Assembly (NCBI RefSeq): GCF_013377855.1
Contig: NZ_JABXYJ010000005.1
Span: 1-64,000, forward strand
DNA: 64,000 bases
Reading direction: 5' to 3'
Source of the DNA: Cognatundibacterium oligocarboniphilum
GTDB lineage: Bacteria; Pseudomonadota; Gammaproteobacteria; Burkholderiales; Burkholderiaceae_D
How positions within the stretch are numbered: position 1 is the stretch's first letter; each line of letters opens with the position of its first letter. This document shows positions 48,264 through 57,631 of the stretch, piece after piece. The notes beneath the pieces are model-generated. The model ran no database searches, was not told the origin of the DNA, and saw only the letters and a program-made list of their open reading frames with translations. The translations under genes and the position numbers were made by a program.

Positions 48264-48389
48264 ATATAGAAAAATGCGTTGTACCTGCTTGCCAGATATG
48301 GCAACCCAAGGAACAATCGTGATGCATACCGCTGCCGCAGCAGCGAATAAACGATTTTATGTCTGCCGGATTATGCCACGACAAGGCAC

Positions 48390-49697
48390 TCAGATCAGTC
48401 CTTCAAATAATAAAACACTCACCTGATCGCCTGGCAGTATCTGATTTTGCTCATGATGAAGCACAATCATACAGTTTGCTTCTGACATAGAGCGCAATAT
48501 ACCTGAACCCTGAGAGCCTGTAACGACGACTTCGGCCTGCCCATCCTGATTGATGCTCAGTACTCCACGCTGGTATTCGGTTCTGCCGGGGCGTTTGCGG
48601 ATGGCAGTTTTGCTGATGGCGGGAAGCAGGGGCAAGGGTGCAGCGTCGGCCCCCATCATATACAGCAATGCCTGACGGGCAAAGAAATAGAAGGTCACCA
48701 TCACTGCGACTGGATTGCCCGGCAGACCAAACAGATAAGCACTTTTGCCACCGGAGTGGATTTTGCCGAATGCCATTGGTCTGCCCGGGCGCATGCCGAT
48801 GGTCCAGAAGGCGACATCGCCCAGCATTGCCATGATCTGCTTGGTATAGTCTGCAGCGCCTACTGAAACCCCACCCGACGTGATGATGGCGTCTGCATTT
48901 TCACAGGCAGAACGAAAAGCGGCTTCGAGTTCTGCCGGATCATCTTTGATGACGCCCATATCAATGATGTCGCAACCAAGCCGTTGCAGCATGCCATACA
49001 GTGTGTAGCGGTTGCTGTCATAAACGCAGCCTGTATCCAACGGTTCGCCTAAGGAGCGCAGCTCATCTCCGGTGGAGAAAAAAACAACGCGCAACCGGCG
49101 CTGGACAGGCGCCTCGGCCACTCCGAGCGAGGCGAGCAGCCCGATATCGGCAGGGCGCAGAATCTTGCCTTTTTTCAGCGCCACCTGCCCTGTCGTCAGA
49201 TCTTCGCCCTTCAGCCGGCGGTTGTCGCCGGGGTGGACTTTTCCGGCGGGGATGGTGACTGTAGCATCGGTGGCATCGACGGTGAACTCCTGCGGAATCA
49301 CAGTATCGCAACCGACAGGCATAACGGCTCCCGTCATGATGCGAACACATTCGTTGGCAGCAACCGCGCTGTCGCAGGCACGCCCTGCATAAGCTGTGCC
49401 AATAACACGGAATATCAGCGGATCTGTCACTGGAAGATCACTGCCGCGCAATGCGTAACCGTCCATGGCGGAGTTATCGTGTGCCGGAACATCAATTCCG
49501 GAAATCATGTCCTTGGCAAGGACCCGTCCCAATGCCTGACGTATGGCGACTTTTTCGACGGACTGCACGGGGGCTATAAATTGCCGGATGATGTTCTGTG
49601 CCTGCGAGACGGACAGGGCATCCGGGTCGTAATCAGACAAGCAACTGACAATTTCTTGCAAGCAGGAGGGGGAAGCAGAGGGAGTGAGGGATTTCAT
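48390..49697 (-). CDS. moeA: Molybdopterin molybdenumtransferase MoeA (second copy)
   Basis: Second MoeA-type protein, 435 residues. DNSAMDGYALRG, GDELRSLGEPL, IITSGGVSVGAADYTK, PGRPMAFGKI and LPGNPVAVMV are the family landmarks. It differs clearly from the copy at 829-2043: it has the canonical DNSAMDGYA where the other has DNTHMDGYA, and an N-terminal extension of about 20 residues. It begins nine bases after mobA and completes a moaA-mobA-moeA operon. Two MoeA copies can serve different forms of the cofactor, but this is inference. Confidence 0.93.
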   Translation of the reverse strand: MKSLTPSASPSCLQEIVSCLSDYDPDALSVSQAQNIIRQFIAPVQSVEKVAIRQALGRVLAKDMISGIDVPAHDNSAMDGYALRGSDLPVTDPLIFRVIGTAYAGRACDSAVAANECVRIMTGAVMPVGCDTVIPQEFTVDATDATVTIPAGKVHPGDNRRLKGEDLTTGQVALKKGKILRPADIGLLASLGVAEAPVQRRLRVVFFSTGDELRSLGEPLDTGCVYDSNRYTLYGMLQRLGCDIIDMGVIKDDPAELEAAFRSACENADAIITSGGVSVGAADYTKQIMAMLGDVAFWTIGMRPGRPMAFGKIHSGGKSAYLFGLPGNPVAVMVTFYFFARQALLYMMGADAAPLPLLPAISKTAIRKRPGRTEYQRGVLSINQDGQAEVVVTGSQGSGILRSMSEANCMIVLHHEQNQILPGDQVSVLLFEGLI

Positions 49698-49706
49698 AGC
49701 GGAATA

Positions 49707-50318
49707 TCAGCATTCAAATTGACGTAGTTCTTGCAGGGTATTGATGTTCCTGAAACCGTTGCTGTCTTCAAAGACCACTTCAGTGATGCGCAGGTGTTGA
49801 AACCAGGCGTCGACTTTTCGTCCACCCTGTTGCAGAAAATCAGTCAGCGAGGGAAGTATGCTGGATTTCATCAGCGCAAATACCGGGTGCGTTTGACGGC
49901 GGGTAATGCCATATTCCTGTTCCAGCGTCACGGCCAGCGCAAGATCGGCATCATCATTGAGCAAGGCTGAGGATAGGCAGGCACAAAGATTTTCCGGCAA
50001 TAAGGGGGAGTCACAAGGCACGGTCAGCATATAAGGTGTTTCGCAATGCTGTAGCCCGGTTTGTACACCTGCCAGCGGACCGGCAAAACCTTCGATCTGA
50101 TCCGGCCACACCTGTGTGCCAAAACTTTCATAGACAGCCAGATTCTGATTGGCGTTGATAATGATTTCACCAACTTGCGGGGATAATCGCATCAGTGCAT
50201 GCAATGCCATTGGCGCGCCACGAAAATTTTGCAGACCTTTATCGACCTGTCCCATGCGGGTACCGCGCCCGCCGGCCAGAATCAGTCCGGTAATCAGTTG
50301 TTGATCAATCCCTGTCAT
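49707..50318 (-). CDS. mobA: Molybdenum cofactor guanylyltransferase MobA
   Basis: Attaches GMP to molybdopterin to give the bis-guanine dinucleotide cofactor of the DMSO-reductase family. About 203 residues; the GTP-binding loop LILAGGRGTRMGQVDKGLQ near the N-terminus is diagnostic, followed by VPCDSPLLPENL and HPVFALMKSSILPSL. The ATG at 50318 is preferred over an in-frame TTG at 50333. Middle gene of the moaA-mobA-moeA operon; 51 bases separate it from moaA. Confidence 0.94.
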   Translation of the reverse strand: MTGIDQQLITGLILAGGRGTRMGQVDKGLQNFRGAPMALHALMRLSPQVGEIIINANQNLAVYESFGTQVWPDQIEGFAGPLAGVQTGLQHCETPYMLTVPCDSPLLPENLCACLSSALLNDDADLALAVTLEQEYGITRRQTHPVFALMKSSILPSLTDFLQQGGRKVDAWFQHLRITEVVFEDSNGFRNINTLQELRQFEC

Positions 50319-50369
50319 AAAAAATGCTTTCAAAAACCTGTGCTGAGATCATGGCAGAATGGGGGAAAT

Positions 50370-51494
50370 TCAGCCCCCGATATAAGACATTTCAATTTTT
50401 TTCGTTTGATCATTTAACGCTTTGGTCTGCAGGCTGCGTAATTCGGAATACCGGTCGGTTCTGCGTTGCCAGATGGCCGCAATCGCATTCGATAACTGAA
50501 GATCGCTGTATTGTTTAACATCCCGCAATAAGGCGCGTAAATCATGCCCCTGGCTGGCAAAAAGGCAGGTGTACAATTTACCCTCCGTGGAAAGACGAAT
50601 CCGGTTGCAATCTCCACAAAACGCATGCGTCACACTGGAAATCAGGCCGATTTCGCTATTGCTGCCGACATGTTGCCAGCGTTCCGCAGTTTCTCCAATA
50701 CGGCTGGATTTGAGCGGGATCAGAGGCATGCCAGCTTCCTGTATGCGGCGCACAATTTCGTTCGATGGAATCACTTCATTCAATTGCCAGCCATTGGAGG
50801 CGCCGACGTCCATGTACTCGATAAAACGGAGCGTGTGCGGCGTATGCCGGAAATAACGCGCCATGCTCACAATTTCCTGATCGTTGATGCCTGCTTTGAC
50901 TACCATATTGACTTTGACCGGTCCCAGGCCTGCAGCATGTGCTGCGTCAATACCCGTCAGGACATCAGAAACGGGGAAGTCGACATCGTTCATGCGTTTG
51001 AAAATATCATCGTCCAGCGAGTCGAGTGACACGGTAATGCGGCTGAGTCCTGCTGCTTTCAGGGCAGAGGCTTTTTTCGCCAGCAAGGAACCATTGGTGG
51101 TTAATGTCAGGTCGAGCTTTTCGCCGTCCGGAGTGCGCAGGGTGGCCAGCATGACAATCAGGTCTTCGATATTTTTCCGTAGCAATGGTTCGCCACCTGT
51201 CAGCCGGATTTTGCGGACACCATGTGCAACAAAAATCCGGGCCAGCCGGGTGATTTCCTCAAAACTGAGTAAATCGTTATGTGGCAGGTATTGGTAATGC
51301 TTATCGAACAGCTCTTTGGGCATGCAGTACACGCACCGGAAGTTGCAACGGTCTGTGACAGAGATACGAAGATCATGTAAGGGCCGTTGCAATCTGTCTG
51401 CCAGATGTCCGGCAGGAGCAATCAATTCTGCGGGAATGTCCGATCTGGGAGCATGTTGGCGCATGTCGGTGATCGGGATGAATTTTTCCGTCAT
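50370..51494 (-). CDS. moaA: GTP 3',8-cyclase MoaA
   Basis: Radical SAM enzyme that starts molybdenum cofactor synthesis from GTP. The 374-residue protein has the N-terminal cluster Cys50, Cys54 and Cys57 (CNFRCVYC), GGEPLLRKN, a C-terminal second cluster with [18 protein letters not shown], and the essential C-terminal Gly-Gly (MSYIGG). It is first in the operon. The partner MoaC is not encoded in this window. A 418-base leader region separates it from rne; an inverted repeat lies in it. Confidence 0.96.
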   Translation of the reverse strand: MTEKFIPITDMRQHAPRSDIPAELIAPAGHLADRLQRPLHDLRISVTDRCNFRCVYCMPKELFDKHYQYLPHNDLLSFEEITRLARIFVAHGVRKIRLTGGEPLLRKNIEDLIVMLATLRTPDGEKLDLTLTTNGSLLAKKASALKAAGLSRITVSLDSLDDDIFKRMNDVDFPVSDVLTGIDAAHAAGLGPVKVNMVVKAGINDQEIVSMARYFRHTPHTLRFIEYMDVGASNGWQLNEVIPSNEIVRRIQEAGMPLIPLKSSRIGETAERWQHVGSNSEIGLISSVTHAFCGDCNRIRLSTEGKLYTCLFASQGHDLRALLRDVKQYSDLQLSNAIAAIWQRRTDRYSELRSLQTKALNDQTKKIEMSYIGG

Positions 51495-51912
51495 TGCAAT
51501 ACTAAAGTAAAAAAGTCGGGGATGGACTCACACAATACCATGAGTAACGGTAACTCACCGGACTCTGGCGAATCAGGATAGTTACTGAGTATCCAGCAGT
51601 GTTTTTTCTATCAGATCACTGCACGTCATCGAAATCTGACCTGTGAGCTACTAAAGTTGATGAAAGTGCTTGGTCAGCGCCAGAAGCGGTTCTGGAGTGA
51701 GATGCTTTACTGCGATTCGTCAGTCTGACTGAGAATCATGAAAAAACGATACAGGTATCGAGTACCTGTTTAAAGCGGCTACTCCCAAGTAACTTGTAAC
51801 GCAGCCATGGATTGGTATTTTGTCTTACTTTCACGGTATGGTACTAGTGGGTATTGTCCTGAAAGAAAAACCGGCAAGGCCTGTTCGGGCTTGCCGGTTT
51901 TTTGTGCTCAGG
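51495..51912. other. Intergenic region upstream of moaA and downstream of rne
   Basis: No gene is visible in these 418 bases. They hold the rne terminator (51868-51900) and a perfect 7-bp inverted repeat, ACAGGTA-TCGAG-TACCTGT, at 51751-51769. Read on the minus strand the repeat is followed four bases later by six T, so it could be an attenuator in the moaA leader. I could not establish a Moco riboswitch. Confidence 0.55.
51868..51900 (-). terminator. Rho-independent terminator of rne
   Basis: AAACCGGCAAG (51868-51878) pairs with CTTGCCGGTTT (51890-51900) and inner GCC/GGC pairs extend the stem. On the minus strand a T-rich run follows. It begins 12 bases after the rne stop. The other side also carries T6, so it can work in both directions. 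Confidence 0.9.
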
Positions 51913-54834
51913 TCAGCGCCGTGTTTCAACCAGAACCAGCGGCTCGCTGGAGGCTGGTGGCAGCGGTTTCCGCTCACGCGGAATGCGCTGCACCGGTACG
52001 ATCTTCCCGGTGTTTTCCTGCGCCGCACGCAACTTTACCGGATCCGTGCTGGCCAGTTCAAGACCTGCTGCTTGCAACATCTGGCGCAAATCATCAACGG
52101 GCATCATGACTGTGGATAGCGCGGCAGTCGAGGCCGCTTTGACTTCAGCAGGTGTTGTGACTTCTACCGGAGCAGTGATCTCAGGAGTGACCGGGGTGGC
52201 TACGGCAGGCGCTACATTCACCGGTTGTGCTGGAATGGATGCAGGTTCCTGATGTACAGCGGGAACTGCATCTACAATTGCAGCTGCAGTGACTGCGGCT
52301 TGTTCCGGTTCAACTGCTGGCGCTGATACAACTGCTGCCTCAACTACAGGCGTTACTGCAGGCGGTACTTCAACTGTCACGTGAGTATCAGCAGCAGTTT
52401 GAGAAGCGGATGCCGTCTCCGTCTGGACTGGTGTTGTTGTAGTGACTTCTGTTATATGCGTCACAGCAACCAGTTCAGTCTGAGAATCAAGCTGGGCAAC
52501 CGAAGCTGGGGCGACGTGATTTTCAGCAATTTCTGCCACAGGTTCAAATACCGGCGACAGGCTGGTATCACCGTTTGCATCAATAGGTAATTCGCCCTGT
52601 TCGTTAATTTCACCTGCTTCACGTTCACGACGGTTGCGGTTACGACCACCGCGGCGGCGGCGGCGGCGACGCTCTTCACCTTGTTCTCCCAGCTCATTGT
52701 CAGGACCTGTTTCCTGATTTTGCACCGCTGCGTCGGGCATGACCTGAACTGGCACTGGATCAGCGTGTTTCTGAATGCTGTCCTTGTCCTCGGTTTTGGC
52801 TTCCGTTAACATCACTTCCTTGCGTTCCTCACGCAGGCGTTGTTGACGTTCACGGCGGCCTTCTGCCGGCTCTTTGGCTTCTTTGTTTTCGCGTGGCTCG
52901 CGTTCTTCCCTTGGCTGTTTTGCCTGTTTGCCCGGACGGGATGGCTGTTCGGCGACTGCAGGTTTAGTTACTTCTGCTTTGTCATTGCGCGCAGAGGCTG
53001 GTTTATCTTCCCGGTCTTCGCGGTTGCGACGGTTGCGATTGCGTTGATTACTGCGCGGATTGCGTCCGTTGCGTTCCCGTTCTGCTGGTTTCTCTTCTGC
53101 CTCAGCGGATGGCGCTGGCGCGGCTTCCGATTTTCCAAACAAGAAACCAAACAGTTTGCCGAAAAAGCCCGGCGCTGCTGGTGTCGGTGGTACTGCCGGT
53201 GCAGGTTCTTTGCGTTCCACGATCGGCGCCTGCTCAGGTGTGATGCTCTTGACGACGGCTTCCTGGCGCGGTTTCACGTCTTCTTTCTGGCGTTTGTTGT
53301 AACCGATATCGGTATCGGCCTGCTCTGCCATGGCGTAGCTGGCGTGATGGTCTTCCAGGCGCGGATCGTCGTTTTTGAGGCGGTCAAGTTTGTAATGCGG
53401 CGTTTCCAGATGTTTGTTCGGGATCAGGATCACGGTCACACGATGGCGCGTTTCAATTTTCAGGATTTCGCCGCGTTTTTCATTCAGCAGGAAAGCTGCC
53501 ACATCGACGGGCACTTGTACATGAATAGCTGCCGAATTTTCCTTCATCGCCTCTTCTTGAATAATGCGGAGGACTTGCAGGGCGGAGGATTCGGTATCGC
53601 GGATATGCCCTGTGCCGTTGCAGCGCGGGCAGGTTACATGACTACCTTCAGACAATGAAGGACGCAGGCGCTGGCGCGACAACTCCATCAGGCCGAAGCG
53701 GGAAATTTTACCCATCTGGACGCGTGCACGGTCATAACGCAGTGCATCTTTGAGGCGGGTTTCCACTTCACGCTGGTTTTTGGCATTTTCCATGTCGATA
53801 AAATCGATCACGATCAGACCGCCCAGATCGCGCAGACGCAATTGGCGCGCAACCTCTTCAGCCGCTTCCAGATTGGTGTTGAACGCAGTCGATTCAATAT
53901 CGCCGCCGCGTGTCGAACGAGCCGAGTTGACGTCAACCGATACCAGTGCTTCGGTATGGTCGATCACAATCGCGCCGCCGGATGGCAGTGGCACGGTACG
54001 GCTGTATGCGGTTTCGATCTGGTGTTCGATCTGGAAGCGTGAGAACAGCGGTACGTCGTCGCTGTAACGCTTGACGCGATGCACCATGTCAGGCATCACG
54101 TGGCTCATGAATTGCTGAGCTTGTTCGTAGATATCGTCAGTATCGATCAGGATTTCACCGATATCCGGCTGGAAATAATCTCTGATCGCACGGATGACTA
54201 AGGATGATTCCTGGTAAATCAGGAAGGCGCCCGGTGCAGACTTGCCGGCACCTTCGATTGCGCGCCACAATTGCATCAGGTAGTTCAGATCCCATTGCAG
54301 TTCGTCCACATTACGGCCGATACCTGCTGTACGGGCAATAACGGACATGCCGGATGGCAAATCCAGTTTATCCATGGTTTCGCGTAATTCCTGGCGGTCT
54401 TCGCCCTCAACCCGGCGCGATACGCCACCACCACGAGGATTGTTTGGCATCAGCACCAGATAACGCCCGGCCAGTGAAATGAATGAAGTCAGCGCCGCAC
54501 CTTTGTTGCCGCGTTCTTCTTTCTCAACCTGCACCATAATTTCCTGGCCTTCGCGCAGTGCTTCCTTGATGGAGGCATTGCGCACATCAATACCTTCTTT
54601 AAAGTAGGTGCGGGCCACTTCTTTAAAAGGAAGGAAACCGTGACGCTCTTCGCCATAGTTGACGAAACAGGCTTCGAGGGAGGGTTCGATGCGGGTGATG
54701 ACACCCTTGTAGATATTTGACTTGCGCAATTCGCGACCGGCAGTCTCAATATCGATGTCGATGAGTTTTTGCCCATTGACGATGGCAACGCGCAGCTCTT
54801 CTTGCTGCGTTGCATTGAACAACATACGTTTCAT
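51913..54834 (-). CDS. rne: Ribonuclease E
   Basis: Main endoribonuclease for mRNA decay and rRNA/tRNA processing. The 973-residue protein has the S1 domain (about 35-120), the 5' sensor and DNase I-like catalytic core with metal ligands Asp301 and Asp344 (E. coli Asp303 and Asp346), and Zn-link Cys402 and Cys405. From about residue 520 it becomes a disordered Arg/Glu/Pro-rich scaffold with a run of Arg codons, and then a Val/Pro/Ala-rich tail ending in Arg-Arg. GGAG precedes the ATG. It has a likely promoter about 235 bases upstream. RraA-like protein at 10046-10546 is a possible inhibitor. Confidence 0.97.
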   Translation of the reverse strand: MKRMLFNATQQEELRVAIVNGQKLIDIDIETAGRELRKSNIYKGVITRIEPSLEACFVNYGEERHGFLPFKEVARTYFKEGIDVRNASIKEALREGQEIMVQVEKEERGNKGAALTSFISLAGRYLVLMPNNPRGGGVSRRVEGEDRQELRETMDKLDLPSGMSVIARTAGIGRNVDELQWDLNYLMQLWRAIEGAGKSAPGAFLIYQESSLVIRAIRDYFQPDIGEILIDTDDIYEQAQQFMSHVMPDMVHRVKRYSDDVPLFSRFQIEHQIETAYSRTVPLPSGGAIVIDHTEALVSVDVNSARSTRGGDIESTAFNTNLEAAEEVARQLRLRDLGGLIVIDFIDMENAKNQREVETRLKDALRYDRARVQMGKISRFGLMELSRQRLRPSLSEGSHVTCPRCNGTGHIRDTESSALQVLRIIQEEAMKENSAAIHVQVPVDVAAFLLNEKRGEILKIETRHRVTVILIPNKHLETPHYKLDRLKNDDPRLEDHHASYAMAEQADTDIGYNKRQKEDVKPRQEAVVKSITPEQAPIVERKEPAPAVPPTPAAPGFFGKLFGFLFGKSEAAPAPSAEAEEKPAERERNGRNPRSNQRNRNRRNREDREDKPASARNDKAEVTKPAVAEQPSRPGKQAKQPREEREPRENKEAKEPAEGRRERQQRLREERKEVMLTEAKTEDKDSIQKHADPVPVQVMPDAAVQNQETGPDNELGEQGEERRRRRRRGGRNRNRREREAGEINEQGELPIDANGDTSLSPVFEPVAEIAENHVAPASVAQLDSQTELVAVTHITEVTTTTPVQTETASASQTAADTHVTVEVPPAVTPVVEAAVVSAPAVEPEQAAVTAAAIVDAVPAVHQEPASIPAQPVNVAPAVATPVTPEITAPVEVTTPAEVKAASTAALSTVMMPVDDLRQMLQAAGLELASTDPVKLRAAQENTGKIVPVQRIPRERKPLPPASSEPLVLVETRR
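52651..52668. repeat. Trinucleotide (GCG)6 repeat in rne
   Basis: Six perfect GCG units encode the polyarginine run in the RNA-binding region of RNase E (minus strand). It could slip by whole codons without breaking the frame. Confidence 0.8.
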
Positions 54835-55452
54835 TTTTTACTCCGTGACCTTTTGGTCATCTTTTGCCGCACTTTTTTATGATAAGGCAGCTGTGCTATC
54901 GGGGATGTATGCAGGACGGAGTATGAGAACAGGAAAAATGCCAGCGCCGCAGCGGAATGACTGCAATCAGCACGAGGCTGAATACAATGATTTTCGTCAT
55001 TTTCTCTGCTTCGCGCCAGGCGCGTAAGATTTCAATAAAAAGCCGAGTGCACACGTTCCCCGCATTATTTCTTCAGCTATATTTGTGCAATAGCTGAAGT
55101 CAACGCTAGGCGATGCGCAACTTTGGTGTCAGGCCATCTTCTTCTGTTGTGCCTGACGGAATCGCCTTTACTACAAAAATCATTCAGGATAAGCGTCGCG
55201 GTGCAGTGCGAACCAGCGTTTCTTATCCTATTTATCCTTGCTATCTGTACTCTCTGATCCAACCGCTTCTGCTCAGACCTGATAATAACAGTCGGTTATT
55301 ACCCCGGTTGCAGACGCCGTCGCATACACATCTTTTTCATCATATTTGCAAACAGGCGAGGCTGATGAACTGACCCCTGTGTAAAATAGTCGTTTATTTC
55401 TCTTACACTGCTCAAGCGTAATTGCTGAAGCACAAATGATTATATATTCAAA
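54835..55452. other. Long divergent regulatory region between rne and rluC
   Basis: This 618-base gap has no convincing gene. It contains the candidate rne promoter and its inverted repeat (55071-55103) and about 235 bases of predicted rne leader. E. coli rne also has a long 5' leader through which RNase E autoregulates, so a similar function is plausible. TAAAAT at 55382-55387 may be part of the rluC promoter, but no good -35 is seen. Confidence 0.6.
55071..55103 (-). promoter_or_regulatory. Candidate rne promoter overlapped by an inverted repeat
   Basis: On the minus strand TTGACT (55098-55103) and TATAGC (55076-55081) are 16 bases apart, a good sigma-70 match. A perfect 10-bp inverted repeat, CTTCAGCTAT (55071-55080) and ATAGCTGAAG (55090-55099), spans both hexamers and could be an operator. 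Confidence 0.55.
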
Positions 55453-56460
55453 ATGAAGGACTTAGCGACAATTAATCGGAAAACGAAGCAAAAACAAATG
55501 CAAAGTTCTTTCCCGGAGCAGGCTTCGACGTCGCAGCCACGCGTGCAGTTGTTGACTATTTCAGAGGAAGAAGCTGGTCAGCGTATCGATAATTTCCTGC
55601 TGCGCATTTGCAAAGGGGTTCCGAAAAGCCATATTTACCGGGTTTTACGCTCCGGTGAGGTGCGGGTGAATAAAGGGCGGATAGATCAGCTGTATCGCCT
55701 GGCAGAAGGAGATGTTGTAAGGATTCCGCCTATACGTGTCGCCGAAACATCTGTACAGGCGGTTCCTAAGCTGGAATTTCCTATTTTGCATGAAGACCCT
55801 TATTTGTTGATTATTGATAAACCGGCAGGTGTCGCTGTGCATGGTGGTTCCGGTGTCAGCTATGGTGTGATTGAACAACTCAGGGCTTCCCGGCCGGAAG
55901 CTAAATTTTTGGAACTGGTGCATCGTCTGGATCGTGAAACCTCCGGAATACTGTTAATTGCAAAAAAACGTACTGCATTAACTAATTTGCATGAACAAAT
56001 GCGTGATGGCGTAACTGACAAGCGGTATTACACTTTGATTGCGGGGGATTGGAAAAATGCCCGGCAGCATATCAAATTGCCATTACATAAATATACGACT
56101 GCAGACGGTGAGCGAAGGGTGCGGGTGCAGGCAGATGGGATGGCATCTCATACGGTATTTTCTCTGAAGAAAAAATATCAACGTTTTGCTTTGTTGGAAG
56201 CGGAGTTAAAGACGGGACGTACCCACCAGATCCGGGTGCACTTGTCGGCCAGTGGATTTCCGATTGTCGGAGATGAAAAATATGGTGATTTCGCCTTGAA
56301 TAAATCCTTACAGAAAGCAAATACGGATCATGGCGCTTTTAAAAGGATGTTCCTGCACGCACATCAGATTACTTTTATGCATCCGGAAAATGGAAAGGTT
56401 ATGACGGTAAATGCCAGATTACCTGAAGATTGCGAGGCATTTTTGTTAAGCCTGGGATGA
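55453..56460 (+). CDS. rluC: 23S rRNA pseudouridine synthase RluC
   Basis: RluA-family pseudouridine synthase. The 335-residue protein has an N-terminal S4 RNA-binding domain (GQRIDNFLLRICKGVPKSHIY) and the catalytic motif HRLDRETSGILLIAKK with the essential Asp, then TGRTHQIRVHLSASGFPIVGDEKYG. Position beside rne and closeness to RluC support U955/U2504/U2580 modification of 23S rRNA. It may begin at ATG 55453 or 55498. It starts a run with the HAD, Rieske and sppA genes. Confidence 0.92.
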   Translation: MKDLATINRKTKQKQMQSSFPEQASTSQPRVQLLTISEEEAGQRIDNFLLRICKGVPKSHIYRVLRSGEVRVNKGRIDQLYRLAEGDVVRIPPIRVAETSVQAVPKLEFPILHEDPYLLIIDKPAGVAVHGGSGVSYGVIEQLRASRPEAKFLELVHRLDRETSGILLIAKKRTALTNLHEQMRDGVTDKRYYTLIAGDWKNARQHIKLPLHKYTTADGERRVRVQADGMASHTVFSLKKKYQRFALLEAELKTGRTHQIRVHLSASGFPIVGDEKYGDFALNKSLQKANTDHGAFKRMFLHAHQITFMHPENGKVMTVNARLPEDCEAFLLSLG

Positions 56461-56575
56461 TCCTGTGAATCGTAGCGTGGACCAGTCGCTCAAAATTTAC
56501 TTTCCCAAAGTGGTATGATGACGTTATTTTCCGGCAACATAGTTGCCATTTTGAAATAACTGAGCATTCAAGAAC

Positions 56576-57235
56576 ATGTCAAAAAAGCAGTTCGATTTTA
56601 TTGTCTTTGATTGGGATGGTACGCTGATGGATAGCACTGCCACGATCGTGCAGTGCATTCAGGCTGCGGCCAAGGACCTTGGTTTGCCTGTTCCGGATCA
56701 TCATGCTGCATCTTATGTGATCGGTTTGTCGCTGGCTGATGCGATGAAAGCAGCGATGCCGGATATCGACCCTAAATACTATCCGCGGATGGTAGAGCGC
56801 TATCGTTACCATTATTTGCTTAAAGATCACGAGCTGCCATTGTTTGATGGAGTACGGGATATGCTCAATGAGCTGGCGCAGGAAGGATATTTTCTGGCAG
56901 TGGCAACCGGTAAAAGCAGGGTTGGCCTTAGTCGTGCGTTACATACAGCAAAACTGACTTCAGTATTTGATGCAACACGATGTTCTGATGAAACCTTTTC
57001 CAAGCCGCATCCCGCGATGTTGCAGGAACTGACGCGGGAGCTGGGGCAGGATATGCAGAGAACGCTGATGATTGGTGACACCACGCATGATCTGCAGATG
57101 GCAAACAATGCCGGCGCCGCTTCTGTGGCTGTTGAATACGGCGCGCACCAGGCCGATGCGCTGGCTGCGCTGAATCCCTTGTATTCGGCAAAAACCGTGC
57201 GTGATTTGCATGCATGGTTGATGCAAAACGCCTGA
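56576..57235 (+). CDS. HAD-family phosphatase (phosphoglycolate phosphatase-like)
   Basis: Haloacid dehalogenase-like hydrolase of 219 residues. Motif I VFDWDGTLMDS holds the nucleophile Asp, motif II is AVATGKSRVGL, motif III is Lys in SKPHPAML, and motif IV is LMIGDTTHDLQMA. The helical cap after motif I is of the Gph/YjjG type. Substrate unknown. Its conserved place between rluC and the Rieske gene in Burkholderiales suggests a housekeeping repair or phosphate-salvage role, but this is not shown. Confidence 0.88.
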   Translation: MSKKQFDFIVFDWDGTLMDSTATIVQCIQAAAKDLGLPVPDHHAASYVIGLSLADAMKAAMPDIDPKYYPRMVERYRYHYLLKDHELPLFDGVRDMLNELAQEGYFLAVATGKSRVGLSRALHTAKLTSVFDATRCSDETFSKPHPAMLQELTRELGQDMQRTLMIGDTTHDLQMANNAGAASVAVEYGAHQADALAALNPLYSAKTVRDLHAWLMQNA

Positions 57236-57251
57236 CAATAGTGGAGCGATA

Positions 57252-57617
57252 GTGACAATGATATCTATTTGCCAGTCCGACGCCCTGATTGAGGGGGGAT
57301 TGGGGGTTCGGTTTCCGGTCACTGCCGGCAGTGACGATGCGGTTGGTTTTGTAATTCGCTATGCGGGTGCTGTGCATGCTTATCTGAACCGGTGCGCCCA
57401 TGTGCCGGTGGAACTGGACTGGAATCCCGGTGAATTTCTGGAATCGAGCGGACTTTACATTATGTGTGCAACTCATGGCGCTATTTATCAGCCTGAAACA
57501 GGCCATTGTTCAGGTGGGCCATGTCGGGGAGCCCGTTTGAGAAAAATTCATGTAACCGAATCGGATGGAATGATTTACTGGCACCCTGATGATTATATTC
57601 AACCCGTTATTGCCTGA
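57252..57617 (+). CDS. Rieske [2Fe-2S] protein
   Basis: Small ferredoxin-like Rieske protein of 121 residues. Cluster ligands Cys48-X-His50 (CAHVP) and Cys72-X2-His75 (CATHGAIY) are in place, followed by the conserved GPCRGARL. With no membrane anchor it resembles the soluble Rieske ferredoxins of oxygenase systems, but no oxygenase is nearby. The start GTG 57252 was chosen because GGAG lies at 57243-57246; ATG 57258 is an alternative. Electron partner unknown. Confidence 0.88.
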   Translation: MTMISICQSDALIEGGLGVRFPVTAGSDDAVGFVIRYAGAVHAYLNRCAHVPVELDWNPGEFLESSGLYIMCATHGAIYQPETGHCSGGPCRGARLRKIHVTESDGMIYWHPDDYIQPVIA

Positions 57618-57631
57618 TTGAAGTCGACGTG

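Noticed and set aside
52840-53658. A 272-codon open frame opposite rne rich in Phe, Cys and Trp
   Set aside because: It is the complement of the Arg/Glu-rich RNase E scaffold; hydrophobic composition is an artefact of that, not a membrane protein.
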